Made by a program: the position numbers and the translations under genes
In this document: one piece after another, positions 36,787-46,594 of the stretch
How positions within the stretch are numbered: the stretch's first letter is position 1
Layout: every line of letters begins with the position of its first letter
The notes under the pieces: generated by a model
Databases searched by the model: none
What the model was told of the DNA's origin: nothing
What the model saw: the letters and a program-made list of their open reading frames with translations, nothing else
Source: JAOUJD01 sp963726405
GTDB lineage: Bacteria > Pseudomonadota > Gammaproteobacteria > Burkholderiales > Burkholderiaceae_F
Reading direction: 5' to 3'
Assembly: GCA_963726405.1 (NCBI GenBank)
Contig: CAVSCF010000007.1
Location: 1-64,000, forward strand
DNA length: 64,000 nt

Positions 36787-37736
36787 GCACCGACCACTAC
36801 CCGATCGAGATCGAACCGCCCGACATCGCGCGCTACCGGACCGGCAGCGCCGGCGTCGAGTTCGTGCACGTGCTCGATTCCGGCCGGCCCGGGCCGACCG
36901 CGATGGTGCAGGCACTCACACACGGCAACGAGGTGTGCGGCGCGATCGCGCTGGACTTCCTGTTCCGCTCCGGCCTGAAGCCCGAGGCCGGCAAGCTGAT
37001 CCTCGCCTTTGCCAACGTGGAGGCTTTCGCACGCTTCGACTTCGACGCTCCGGACGCGTCGCGCTGCATCGACGAGGACTACAACCGCGTCTGGGCCGAC
37101 GATGTCCTGTTCGGCCCGCGCGACTCGGTCGAGCTGCGCCGCGCCCGCCAGTTGCAGCCCTTCGTCGACCAGGCGGACTTCCTGCTCGACATCCACTCGA
37201 TGCACGACCCCTGCCGGCCCATCGGCGTGTGCGGGATGATCGACAAGCATCTGGACCTCGCACGGCGCATCGGGATGCCCGCCGACCTGCTGATCGACAC
37301 CGGACACCCGGCGGGCTTGCGGATGCGCGACCGCGGCGGGTTCAACGACCCGGCGAGCCCGCGCCAGGCGCTCCTTGTCGAATGCGGACAGCACTGGGAG
37401 CGCAGCGCTGCCGCCGTTGCGATCGACACCACGCTGCGCTTTGTCGCGGCGGTCGGGCTCGTGCCGTTCGAACGCGTGAAGCCGCACCTCACGGTTCCGC
37501 TTCCCGTGGAGCAGCGGGTGGTCCGGGTGACCGAGCCGGTCGTCGTGCAGTCGATGGCGTTCCGTTTCCTGGTCCCCGTCGTCGGCCTCAGCGTCGTTCC
37601 GAAGGCAGGCACTCCGATCGCGCAGGACGGCGACCGCATCTGGACCGCCCCGTACGACGATACGGTGCTGGTGATGCCGTCGCTTCGGCATCTGAAGCCC
37701 GGCAATACGCAGGTGCGTCTAGGCCGCTACGATTGA
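36783..37736 (+). CDS. succinylglutamate desuccinylase/aspartoacylase family deacylase (M14)
   Basis: A 317-residue zinc deacylase of the aspartoacylase/succinylglutamate desuccinylase family. Zinc ligands are H47 and E50 in THGNEVCG and H138 in LLDIHSMHD; a later Glu in LLVECGQHWE is the likely catalytic base. Relatives remove acetyl, succinyl or other acyl groups from the alpha-amine of amino acids. It is the last gene of the ABC-transporter operon, overlapping the FGase-like gene by four bases. Substrate is unassigned; a role in releasing a free amino acid from an acylated form fits the context. Confidence 0.85.
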   Translation: MSTDHYPIEIEPPDIARYRTGSAGVEFVHVLDSGRPGPTAMVQALTHGNEVCGAIALDFLFRSGLKPEAGKLILAFANVEAFARFDFDAPDASRCIDEDYNRVWADDVLFGPRDSVELRRARQLQPFVDQADFLLDIHSMHDPCRPIGVCGMIDKHLDLARRIGMPADLLIDTGHPAGLRMRDRGGFNDPASPRQALLVECGQHWERSAAAVAIDTTLRFVAAVGLVPFERVKPHLTVPLPVEQRVVRVTEPVVVQSMAFRFLVPVVGLSVVPKAGTPIAQDGDRIWTAPYDDTVLVMPSLRHLKPGNTQVRLGRYD

Positions 37737-37765
37737 AACGAGTCACCGCAAGAAGCGCCGAAGCC

Positions 37766-38728
37766 ATGCCACGCTCCCTCCACGCCCTGCTCGCCGCTGT
37801 CCTGGGTCTGTTCGCCGCCTGCGCCTGCGCGCAGCCCCAGCCGCTCAGACTTGAGCCGATCAAGGCATCGGAGCACGTCTACTACTTCCAGGGCGAGGCG
37901 GGCATGGCGTCGTCCGCCAACCGTGCCTTCAACTCCAACGCCTCGTTCGTGGTGACCGGCGACGGCGTCGTCGTGTTCGATGCGCTCGGCACGCCGGCCC
38001 TCGGCGCCGCGATGAAGGCGGCGATCGCGCGGGTCACCAGCCAGCCCATACGGCTGGTGATCGTCAGCCATTTTCACGCGGATCACTTCTACGGATTGCA
38101 GGCCCTCGCGGGACCGGGCGTCGAGGTCTGGGGGCACGCCAACGGGCGCGAAACGCTCGGGTCGCCCTTCACCCAGGACCGGCTCGAGCAGCGCCGGCGC
38201 GACCTCTGGCCGGACGTCGACGAGGAGACCCGGCTCGTCGGCGCGACCCGTTGGCTGGACTTCGCGGACCGCAAGGACATGGCCTTCGAGCGCGGTGGCA
38301 TGCGCTTTCGCCTGATCGACGTCTCCGGCGCACATTCGCGCGAGGACCTGATGCTGTGGGTCGAGAACGACCGCGTGCTGCTGGCCGGCGACCTGTATTT
38401 CAGCGGCCGGATTCCCTTCGTCGGCGACGCCGACGGCAAGGCCTGGCTGGCCGCAATGGACCGCATCGGTCCGCTGGAGCCCGCGATGGTCATTCCCGGG
38501 CACGGCCGGGCGTCGAGCAAGCCGCAGCCCGACATCGACCTGACGCGCGAGTACCTGCGCTTCCTGCGCGATACGATGGGAAAGGCGGCACGGGAACTCG
38601 TGCCTTTCGACGAGGCCTACAAGGCGACGGACTGGTCGCGCTATGCGAATGTCCCGGCCTTCGAGGCCGCCAACCGCATCAATGCCTATGGCACGTATCT
38701 CAGGATGGAGCAGGAAGCGCTGAAGTAG
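37766..38728 (+). CDS. exported MBL-fold metallo-hydrolase
   Basis: A 320-residue metallo-beta-lactamase-fold protein with a signal peptide (about 1-22, cleavage after CACA). The metal motif HFHADH is at 102-107, the next His in DVSGAHSREDL, the bridging Asp in LLAGDLYF and the last His in VIPGHGRASS. It resembles the exported SoxH-like or quinoprotein-associated hydrolases, but the substrate is unknown. It begins 29 bp after the deacylase gene and may belong to the same transcript. Confidence 0.82.
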   Translation: MPRSLHALLAAVLGLFAACACAQPQPLRLEPIKASEHVYYFQGEAGMASSANRAFNSNASFVVTGDGVVVFDALGTPALGAAMKAAIARVTSQPIRLVIVSHFHADHFYGLQALAGPGVEVWGHANGRETLGSPFTQDRLEQRRRDLWPDVDEETRLVGATRWLDFADRKDMAFERGGMRFRLIDVSGAHSREDLMLWVENDRVLLAGDLYFSGRIPFVGDADGKAWLAAMDRIGPLEPAMVIPGHGRASSKPQPDIDLTREYLRFLRDTMGKAARELVPFDEAYKATDWSRYANVPAFEAANRINAYGTYLRMEQEALK

Positions 38729-38754
38729 CCTGAGATCGTGGAAAGGGAGACCGA

Positions 38755-39393
38755 ATGAGCCATCGCATCCTTGCTTCAATCCGTGCGGCCCTCCTCGTCG
38801 CGGCCGCCCTGCTGCTGGCCGCCTGCGCGGCGAGCACGCAGTTCAACGCGCAGTGGATCAATCCCGAGGCGGGCAACCGGCTTCCCGTGAAGAGCGTGCT
38901 GGTGATCGGGATCAGCCGTGACACGACGGCCCGACGCGTCTATGAAGATACGATGGTGGCGCAACTTGCCGCACGCGGCCTCCAGGCGCAACCGTCCTAC
39001 CGACTCCTGCCGGACGATGGCCCCGCCGCGCAGGCGGCCATCGAAAAGGCGGTCAAGGACGCGGGCGCGCAGGCCGTGCTCGTTTCGCGCACGGTGAGCG
39101 TCACCAACGAGGTGTACGTCAGTCCCGGCATGGTCATGGGCCCGGCCCAGCCCTTCGGTTGGGGTGGCTTTTACGGCTACTACCACGGCATGTGGTCGTC
39201 GGCGTACGCCATCCCGCCGAGCGTCTACACGGTGCAGAACGTCGTCGTCGACACCCGTCTGTTCGACGCCAGGGACTTCATGGTGCTGTGGTCGGGGTCA
39301 TCGACCACCACGCCCACCAGCACGATGCAGACGACGATCTCCCAGTTCGTGACCACGCTCGTGACCGCGCTGGCCGAGGCGAAGGCCATCTAG
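38755..39393 (+). CDS. putative lipoprotein, unknown function
   Basis: A 212-residue exported protein with lipobox LLAAC at about 19-23, so a probable outer-membrane lipoprotein. The mature part has a conserved-looking core (VKSVLVIGISRDTTARRVYEDTM, then an alpha/beta stretch) and a Gly/Tyr/Phe-rich loop GWGGFYGYYHGMW. It resembles small DUF4136-like lipoproteins only in general form; I do not assign a family. A good GAAAGGGAGA ribosome site precedes the ATG, and the MBL-fold gene lies 26 bp upstream. Confidence 0.65.
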   Translation: MSHRILASIRAALLVAAALLLAACAASTQFNAQWINPEAGNRLPVKSVLVIGISRDTTARRVYEDTMVAQLAARGLQAQPSYRLLPDDGPAAQAAIEKAVKDAGAQAVLVSRTVSVTNEVYVSPGMVMGPAQPFGWGGFYGYYHGMWSSAYAIPPSVYTVQNVVVDTRLFDARDFMVLWSGSSTTTPTSTMQTTISQFVTTLVTALAEAKAI

Positions 39394-39507
39394 CCTATGG
39401 GCGGCACGCCGCCGGGCCCGGATTTCCGGGCGGCGGAAACCCCGCGGGCTTGATCCAGCGCATTGACCGGAAACGCACCCGCGTAGCCCGGGTGCGGGCC
39501 GCGACCC

Positions 39508-39513
39508 TATAAT
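39508..39513 (+). promoter_or_regulatory. -10 box (TATAAT) upstream of hemA
   Basis: A perfect TATAAT lies 62 bp before the chosen hemA start. No recognisable -35 box is found at the right spacing (16-18 bases upstream is GC-rich), so the promoter may need an activator or be an extended type. It is still the best start-site candidate for the hemA-prfA-prmC cluster. Confidence 0.5.
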
Positions 39514-39574
39514 TTGGTGCCTGAACGGAAGTTCCCCCATGCAGCGCCGGTCCGACCTCCCCGGCGCCCCTTCG

Positions 39575-40858
39575 ATGCAACTGCTGACGCTGGGACTGAA
39601 CCACACGACCGCGCCGCTTGCCGTGCGCGAGCGGGTGGCGTTCGTCCCGGACGAGGTGGCATCGACGATCGGCCGACTGCGCGAGAAGCTCGCCGAGCCG
39701 TCCGGCGGCCGCCTGACCGAGGCCGCCATCGTGTCGACGTGCAATCGCACCGAGCTCTATTGCGCGGTGCATGAACCCGAGCGGGCCCAGCAGGCGCTCC
39801 AGCAGTTCATCGCGGCCGAAAAGCAGCTCGACGTCAACGAGTTGCAGAAGCACTCGTACGTGCTGCCCAACGACACCGCCGTCCGCCACGCCTTCCGCGT
39901 CGCCAGCGGCCTCGACTCCATGGTGCTGGGCGAGCCGCAGATCCTGGGCCAGATGAAGCAGGCCGAGAAGCTGGCGCGCAACGCGGGCGGCCTCGGCCTC
40001 CTGCTCAACCACCTGTTCCAGCGCACGTTCGCCGTGGCGAAGGAAGTGCGCACGACGACCGAAATCGGAACGCAGTCGGTGTCCATGGCGGCCGCTTCGG
40101 TGCGCGTCGCGCAGCGCATCTTCGGCGACCTCGGCCAGGAGCATGTGCTCTTCGTCGGTGCCGGCGAGATGATCGAGCTGTGCGCCACGCACTTCGCCGC
40201 GCAGCATCCCAAGTCGATCACCGTGGCCAACCGCACGCTGGAGCGCGCCGAAGCGCTCGCGCACCGTTTCCACGCCAACCCGATGAAGCTCGGCGACCTC
40301 CCCGAGGGACTGGCCCGCTTCGACATCATCGTTTCTTCGACCGCCAGTTCGCTGCCCATCATCGGGCTCGGCATGGTGGAGCGCGCGATCAAGACCCGGC
40401 GGCGCAAGCCGATGTTCATCGTCGACCTGGCCGTGCCACGCGACGTCGAGCCCGAAGTGGCGCGGCTGGACGACGTCTACGTGCACACCGTGGACGACCT
40501 CGGCCGTATCGTGCAGAGCGGCAACGAATCGCGCCAGGCCGCCGTCGCGCAGGCCGAAGCCATCATCGAATCGGGCGTGCGCGATTTCGAGGAATGGATC
40601 AAGGCGCGCCGCTCGGTGCCCGTGATCCAGGACCTCCGCCAGCGCGCCGATACGCTGCGTCGCCGTGAACTCGAACGCGCGCTGAAGCAACTTTCCAAGG
40701 GCGACTCGCCCGAGGACGTCATCGAACACCTGTCACAGGCGCTGACGAACAAGTTCCTGCACGACCCGATGAGCGCTCTGCGCGAGGCCACCGAAGAGAA
40801 CGAGCGGGCCCGCCTGCAGGCGCTGCTCGCGCGCTTCTACTCCAGCTCCGATCATTAG
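39575..40858 (+). CDS. hemA: glutamyl-tRNA reductase
   Basis: A 427-residue NADPH-dependent enzyme reducing glutamyl-tRNA to glutamate-1-semialdehyde, the first committed step of tetrapyrrole synthesis by the C5 route. The catalytic Cys lies in IVSTCNRTELYC (C56), the substrate pocket in GLDSMVLGEPQILGQ, the NADPH domain in FVGAGEMIEL and the dimerisation helix in the C-terminus. I start at the ATG that gives the standard N-terminus MQLLTLGLNHTTAPL; an ATG 12 codons upstream is possible. It heads the hemA-prfA-prmC cluster. Confidence 0.95.
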   Translation: MQLLTLGLNHTTAPLAVRERVAFVPDEVASTIGRLREKLAEPSGGRLTEAAIVSTCNRTELYCAVHEPERAQQALQQFIAAEKQLDVNELQKHSYVLPNDTAVRHAFRVASGLDSMVLGEPQILGQMKQAEKLARNAGGLGLLLNHLFQRTFAVAKEVRTTTEIGTQSVSMAAASVRVAQRIFGDLGQEHVLFVGAGEMIELCATHFAAQHPKSITVANRTLERAEALAHRFHANPMKLGDLPEGLARFDIIVSSTASSLPIIGLGMVERAIKTRRRKPMFIVDLAVPRDVEPEVARLDDVYVHTVDDLGRIVQSGNESRQAAVAQAEAIIESGVRDFEEWIKARRSVPVIQDLRQRADTLRRRELERALKQLSKGDSPEDVIEHLSQALTNKFLHDPMSALREATEENERARLQALLARFYSSSDH

Positions 40859-40969
40859 CTGTCGCCGGTGCGGGGGCCTCGAGCCCGACCGCGCCGGCTG
40901 TCCTGTCCGCGTTCTCGCGCGTCCCGCCGCGCGGTCGTGCCCCACCTCTCCCGATCTTCCAGACACGCC

Positions 40970-42048
<1,079 letters not shown>

Positions 42049-42052
<4 letters not shown>

Positions 42053-42859
42053 CGCACACCGTCGCCGCCCTGCTCGCCGATAGCGGGCTGCCGCTGCTCG
42101 AGGCGCGGGCCCTGCTCGCACATCGGCTTCGGGTGCCGCGCGAGCGGCTCGTCGCGCACCCGGAACTGGCCGTCGATCCAGGCGGACTCGGAGGCCTTCA
42201 GCGATCTCGCCCGTCGTCGCCTGGCCGGCGAGCCGCTCGCCTACCTGCTGGGCGACAAGGAGTTCTACGGGCGGTCCTTCCTCGTGTCGCCGGCGGTGCT
42301 GGTACCGCGGCCCGAGACCGAACTGCTTGTCGACCTTGCGCTCGCACGGATGCGCGCAATCGACACACCCCGGGTGCTCGACCTCGGCACCGGTTCGGGG
42401 TGCATCGCGCTCACGTTGGCGCTGGAGTGTCCCGCTGCACGGGTCACGGGGACCGACGCCTCACCCTCGGCCCTGGAAGTGGCCAGGACCAACGCAACCC
42501 GGCTCGGCGCCGCGGTCGAATTTCACCTCGGTGACTGGTACGACGCCGTGCCGCCGGAGCAGGTCTTCGACGTGATCGTCGCCAATCCTCCGTACGTGGC
42601 GCCCGGCGATCCGCATCTCGACACCCTGCGCTTCGAGCCGATGCAGGCGCTGACGGACGGACGGAACGGGCTCGCCTGCCTACAGGCGGTCATTGCGGGA
42701 GCACCCGCTCGCCTGGCGCCGGGGGGCTGGCTCCTGGTCGAGCACGGATACGATCAGGCGGGCGACGTGGGCGCGCTGTTCGCCTCCAGCGGACTGGCCG
42801 CGCAAACGCTGGCCGACGGTGCCGGGCATCCGCGGGTGACGCTCGGTCGGCTCGGGTAA
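42049..42859 (+). pseudogene. prmC: release factor glutamine methyltransferase, frameshifted
   Basis: PrmC methylates the GGQ glutamine of RF1 and RF2. The N-terminal about 44 codons from GTG 42049 (THTVAALLADSGLPLLEARALL) are in one frame; the rest (FSDLARRRLAGEPLAYLLG, VLVPRPETELLVD, DLGTGSGCIAL and the substrate-binding NPPY in VIVANPPYV) is in another. Removing one G near 42181-42184 gives Pro-Ala-Asp-Ser-Glu-Ala-Phe and restores the frame; length is 3n+1. PrmC is close to essential for normal termination efficiency, and no other lesion is seen, so a base-calling error is likely. The gene is coupled to prfA by a GTGA overlap. Confidence 0.87.
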
Positions 42860-42868
42860 CCGAGACGT

Positions 42869-42896
42869 TTGACGCATCGGCTCCGCTCGCTACACT
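42869..42896 (+). promoter_or_regulatory. promoter of grxD
   Basis: A -35 box TTGACG (42869-42874) and -10 box TACACT (42891-42896) are separated by 16 bases, and the grxD ATG follows 33 bases after the -10. The sequence CTCGCTACACT around the -10 also occurs upstream of the M61 peptidase gene (11023-11033). Confidence 0.6.
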
Positions 42897-42929
42897 GGCT
42901 CAACCCTCCTCTCCCGCAAGAGTGCCGTC

Positions 42930-43250
42930 ATGGACGCCAAGGAATTCATCCAGAAGACAGTCACCGAAAACCCGGTCGTGCTTTTCATGAAGGGGACGGC
43001 CCAGTTCCCCCAGTGCGGATTCTCCGGCCGCGCCATCCAGCTGCTGAAGCAGGCGGGCGCAACGAACCTTGTCACGATCAACGTCCTCGAGGACGACGAC
43101 GTGCGCCAGGGCGTGAAGGAATTCGCCAACTGGCCCACGATCCCGCAGCTCTACGTGAAGGGGCAGTTCGTGGGCGGATCGGACATCATGATGGAGATGT
43201 TCGAGTCGGGCGAACTGCAGACGCTGCTGAAGGACTCGCAGTCGGCATGA
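42930..43250 (+). CDS. grxD: monothiol glutaredoxin Grx4 family
   Basis: A 106-residue monothiol glutaredoxin with active site CGFS (C29) in FPQCGFSGRAIQLL. Other family marks are NWPTIPQLYVKGQFVGGSDI for glutathione binding. Proteins of this type carry [2Fe-2S] clusters and take part in iron-sulfur delivery and iron sensing, often with BolA. It has its own promoter after prmC and is followed by ubiX 7 bp downstream. Confidence 0.94.
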   Translation: MDAKEFIQKTVTENPVVLFMKGTAQFPQCGFSGRAIQLLKQAGATNLVTINVLEDDDVRQGVKEFANWPTIPQLYVKGQFVGGSDIMMEMFESGELQTLLKDSQSA

Positions 43251-43257
43251 CCCGCGC

Positions 43258-43839
43258 ATGCGCCGCCTGATCGTCGCGATCACCGGCGCATCGGGCGCCA
43301 TCTACGGCGTCCAGTTGCTGCGCCGGCTGCGCGCCGTGGACGGCATCGAAACCCACCTGCTGCTGTCGGCGGCCGGCGTGCTGAACGTGCACCAGGAACT
43401 CGACATGAAGCGCGGGGATGTCGAGGCGCTGGCGCACGCCGTGCACAACGTGAACGACATCGGTGCCGCGGTCGCGAGCGGCTCGTTCGCCACCGCCGGC
43501 ATGGTCGTCGCCCCGTGCTCCATGAAGACGCTGGGCGCGATCGCCAACGGCCTTGCCGACAACCTGATCTCGCGTGCGGCCGACGTCTGCCTGAAGGAGC
43601 GCCGCCGCGTGGTGCTGATGGCGCGCGAGGCTCCGTTGAACCTCGCGCACATCCGCAACATGGAAGCGGTCACCCTGATGGGCGCCATCGTCTTCCCGCC
43701 GGTGCCCGCCTTCTACCAGCGCCCGCAGTCGCTCGAAGAGATGGTCGACCACACGCTCGCGCGCGTGCTCGACCTCTTCGACATCGCGCACGACCTCGCG
43801 CCGCGCTGGGACGGGCAGGTCGGCGACCAGCGCGCCTGA
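43258..43839 (+). CDS. ubiX: flavin prenyltransferase UbiX
   Basis: A 193-residue enzyme that joins a dimethylallyl group to FMN to make the prenylated flavin cofactor of the UbiD decarboxylase in ubiquinone synthesis. The FMN-binding N-terminus IVAITGASGAIYGVQLL and the conserved PCSMKTLGAIANG, RRRVVLMAREAPLN and PPVPAFYQRP segments are present. Length is typical. It follows grxD closely and is convergent with the LysR gene after a 113-bp gap. Confidence 0.94.
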   Translation: MRRLIVAITGASGAIYGVQLLRRLRAVDGIETHLLLSAAGVLNVHQELDMKRGDVEALAHAVHNVNDIGAAVASGSFATAGMVVAPCSMKTLGAIANGLADNLISRAADVCLKERRRVVLMAREAPLNLAHIRNMEAVTLMGAIVFPPVPAFYQRPQSLEEMVDHTLARVLDLFDIAHDLAPRWDGQVGDQRA

Positions 43840-43952
43840 CGCCACCTTTCGGGACAGACACCGCATCAAGCGGCACTCCCCCGCATCAGGCAGCTAGTGC
43901 TTTGCACGAGGTCGGAATCTGCGCGCGGCACCCGAGAACGCCAGCGAGCGGA

Positions 43953-44972
43953 CTACCGCCCCGCTTGCAGACGTCCCGCTTTCTGAGCTCGGCCGCGGAC
44001 GGCCGGGGCCCTCCGGGGTGAACCGACGAAATGCCGGTTGCGCAACTGAACCTCGGCGCGCTGCACTTCGGCGTGCGTTCGCTTCAGTTCCTCGACGAGA
44101 GCGGCCATTGCCGGCGACAGCGTTCTCTTGCGCAAGCGAACGATGTTCCACTCGGTGCGCATCCAAGGGTCGCGGAAAAGCGGCACGATGCGCCCCGCCT
44201 CGAGATCCTCACGAACCATGGTGAGAGTGGCGAAGGTGAACGCGTCGGAGCCAGCGACGATGTTCGTCGCCAGCCGAACGGTCGGACACTCGATCGCTGG
44301 AAACGGCGGCCTCGGTCTGGCGCTGCGTCCGGGCCGCGCGCTCAGGATCGGTTTCAACATCCGCGGCGGCAGCATGGCGACCTGGGCATACGGATAGTCG
44401 AGCATGGCCGACATCTGGACAGGTGACTTGCCGCCAAGGGGATGCCCGGCGCGCACGATGACGTAGGCGTCGATCGGCGGCAACTTGACGAGGACTTCGA
44501 GATCGTCCTCTTCGAGGGCACTCGAATCGGCCACCGCGATGTCGACGGTACGCGCACGCAGTGCGCGTGCGACGGTGGCGGGCGAGTCCGTGACGATGCG
44601 CAAGCGTATGGCGGGAGACGCCGCCGCGAAACGCGCCGCGCACTTGGGCCCGAGTGCCTCCGCGACGTAAGGGCCGAGCCCCAGTCCGACTTCACCGGTC
44701 TGCAGGCCCTTGGCCAGCGCTACTTCGCGCTCCAGGTCGACGGCGCGTGCCAGGAGGTCGCGCGCGTGTTCCATGAAGACTCTGCCGAAGTCGGTTGGCT
44801 CGATGCCGGAGCGATCTCGGTTGAAGAGCGGCAGCCCGACGCGCTCTTCAAGTTCCTTGATGCTGCGGCTGAGGGTGGGCTGCGAAACGCCGAGGGCGTC
44901 GGCCGCCCGGCTGAAGCTGCCGTTTTCCACCAGCGCCATGGCCTGCTTCAGAAGACGAAGGTCTACTTGCAT
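43953..44972 (-). CDS. LysR family transcriptional regulator
   Basis: A 339-residue LysR-type regulator. The N-terminal winged helix-turn-helix (about 1-60) reads LVENGSFSRAADALGVSQPTLSRSI, followed by the linker helix and a periplasmic-binding-like effector domain. The C-terminal 30 residues are Arg-rich and probably disordered. I start at the ATG giving MQVDLRLLKQAMAL, since the upstream extension contains no LysR sequence. It is divergent from two DUF1254 genes across 131 bp with a perfect T-N11-A palindrome, so it most likely controls them and itself. Confidence 0.9.
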   Translation of the reverse strand: MQVDLRLLKQAMALVENGSFSRAADALGVSQPTLSRSIKELEERVGLPLFNRDRSGIEPTDFGRVFMEHARDLLARAVDLEREVALAKGLQTGEVGLGLGPYVAEALGPKCAARFAAASPAIRLRIVTDSPATVARALRARTVDIAVADSSALEEDDLEVLVKLPPIDAYVIVRAGHPLGGKSPVQMSAMLDYPYAQVAMLPPRMLKPILSARPGRSARPRPPFPAIECPTVRLATNIVAGSDAFTFATLTMVREDLEAGRIVPLFRDPWMRTEWNIVRLRKRTLSPAMAALVEELKRTHAEVQRAEVQLRNRHFVGSPRRAPAVRGRAQKAGRLQAGR

Positions 44973-45006
44973 GGGAATGCGGCACTCTGGATGCCAGAAG
45001 GTCAGT

Positions 45007-45021
45007 ATACGTAAAACGTAT
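45007..45021. promoter_or_regulatory. LysR binding box (T-N11-A palindrome)
   Basis: Inverted repeat ATACGT-AAA-ACGTAT, which contains the classical T-N11-A of LysR-type regulators (T45008 to A45020). It lies between the divergent lysR-like gene and the first DUF1254 gene. A possible DUF1254 promoter, TTGATG (45044-45049) and AACAAT (45067-45072), spacer 17, would place the box about 65 bases before the start, the standard recognition-site position for this family. Confidence 0.7.
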
Positions 45022-45103
45022 CGAATCCATAGCGAACATGTCATTGATGTATGCGTTCGATCCCGCAACAATCGACACTCCTCTCACCCCGGGATGACTG
45101 TCC

Positions 45104-46561
45104 ATGTCCGCCCTTCGCACTCTTGTCCCCTTCGTCGCCGGCTTCCTGACCCTCGCCGCGCACGCTCAGTTGCCCACCAACGGATCGATCGAATCACCGC
45201 TCGGCAAGCTCGACATCGTCAACGGCTACCCGACCGAAGCCACGGTCAGGAAGCTGTATGACTCGATGGACTTCCAGCGCGCGGTGCAGGCGTACCTCTG
45301 GGCGCTGCCTTACGTCGCGATGGGTCAGTGGCAAGACGAGCAGCGCGCGAAATTCGGCGCGCAGGAACTCGACTACGTCGACTACTTCGACTTCATGGAC
45401 AAGCTGGGACTGCTGACGGCGAACGCGACCACACCGTACTCCATGGCCTTCCCGAACCTCGCGAAGACCGGGCCGCTGGTCTTCGAGTTTCCTCCAGGCC
45501 AGATCGCCGGCGGCATCATCGACTTCTGGCAGCGCCCCATCACCGACACCGGCGCACTGGGCCCCGACAAGCAAAAGGGCGGCAAGTACCTGGTTCTCGG
45601 CCCCAACGACAAGGACATCAAGCCGGCGGGCTACATCGTCGTTCGGTCGCCCACCAATAACGTCTGGTCAGGGCAGCGTGGGCTTTCTGCCGATCTGAAT
45701 GAAGCGAAGGGCGTGATCGGGCGAATGAAGATCTATCCCTACGACAAGACCAGGGCGCTTCCGGGGACGCGACACATCCGTCCAGAAGGCCGCAAGTGGT
45801 CCGGCGAGCAGCCGCGCGGGCTGGCGTACTGGGCGCTTCTTTCGCGCCTGATAAACGAAGAACCGGTGCTCGAGCGTGACCGCATCATGCTGGCCACCCT
45901 GGTACCGCTGGGCATCGAGAAGGGCAAGCCGTTCAATCCCGACGAACGCCAGAAGAAGATCCTGCAGGAAGCGTCGAGCGTCGGCGAACTGATGGCGCGT
46001 ACCAACGGCTATGCGAAGCGCTTCCCCGGCGCCGCGGTGTGGCCTGGGAAGAAGTGGGAGTACTCCCTCTTCCTCAAGGAGACAAACCAGGAAGTGCCGA
46101 CCCACACGCAACTGGACGAGCGCGCATCGTGGTTCTACGAGGCGGTCGGCGTCACGGTTGGCATGATGGGCCGCACGGTGGGCGCGGGTCAGGTCTATCT
46201 CGAGTCTTCGAAGGACAGCGCCGACAACTGGCTCGACGGAGGCAAGAACTACACGCTGCGCGTGCCCCCCAATGCGCCCGTCGAGCAGTTCTGGTCATTC
46301 ACGGTCTACGACAATGAGACTCGCTGCTTCGTCGATACCGGCACGTATCCGGACCGATCTTCACGCGACGACATCGTGAAGAACGCCGACGGCTCGGTCG
46401 ACCTTTACTTCGGGCCGACGCCGCCTGCCGGCAAGCCGCAGAGCAACTGGATCAAGACCCTGCCAAACAAGGGCTGGTTCACATACTTCCGTCTCTACGG
46501 GCCGAAGCAGGCGTACTTCGACAAGAGCTGGGCGCTGCCGGACATCGAGCCGGTGAAGTGA
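45104..46561 (+). CDS. DUF1254/DUF1214 exported protein, first of tandem pair
   Basis: A 485-residue protein with a Sec-type signal peptide (MSALRTLVPFVAGFLTLAAHA, cleavage near 21), an N-terminal DUF1254 domain and a C-terminal DUF1214 domain. Typical residues are ATTPYSMAFPNLAKTGPLV-like and SFTVYDNETRCFVDTG near the C-terminus. The family is widespread in Proteobacteria and has no firm biochemical role. It faces the LysR regulator, and a paralogue follows 33 bp downstream, so the two probably form one regulated operon. Confidence 0.82.
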   Translation: MSALRTLVPFVAGFLTLAAHAQLPTNGSIESPLGKLDIVNGYPTEATVRKLYDSMDFQRAVQAYLWALPYVAMGQWQDEQRAKFGAQELDYVDYFDFMDKLGLLTANATTPYSMAFPNLAKTGPLVFEFPPGQIAGGIIDFWQRPITDTGALGPDKQKGGKYLVLGPNDKDIKPAGYIVVRSPTNNVWSGQRGLSADLNEAKGVIGRMKIYPYDKTRALPGTRHIRPEGRKWSGEQPRGLAYWALLSRLINEEPVLERDRIMLATLVPLGIEKGKPFNPDERQKKILQEASSVGELMARTNGYAKRFPGAAVWPGKKWEYSLFLKETNQEVPTHTQLDERASWFYEAVGVTVGMMGRTVGAGQVYLESSKDSADNWLDGGKNYTLRVPPNAPVEQFWSFTVYDNETRCFVDTGTYPDRSSRDDIVKNADGSVDLYFGPTPPAGKPQSNWIKTLPNKGWFTYFRLYGPKQAYFDKSWALPDIEPVK

Positions 46562-46594
46562 GCCGTTGAAGGCCAACATCAAGGGAGGAAGTGA

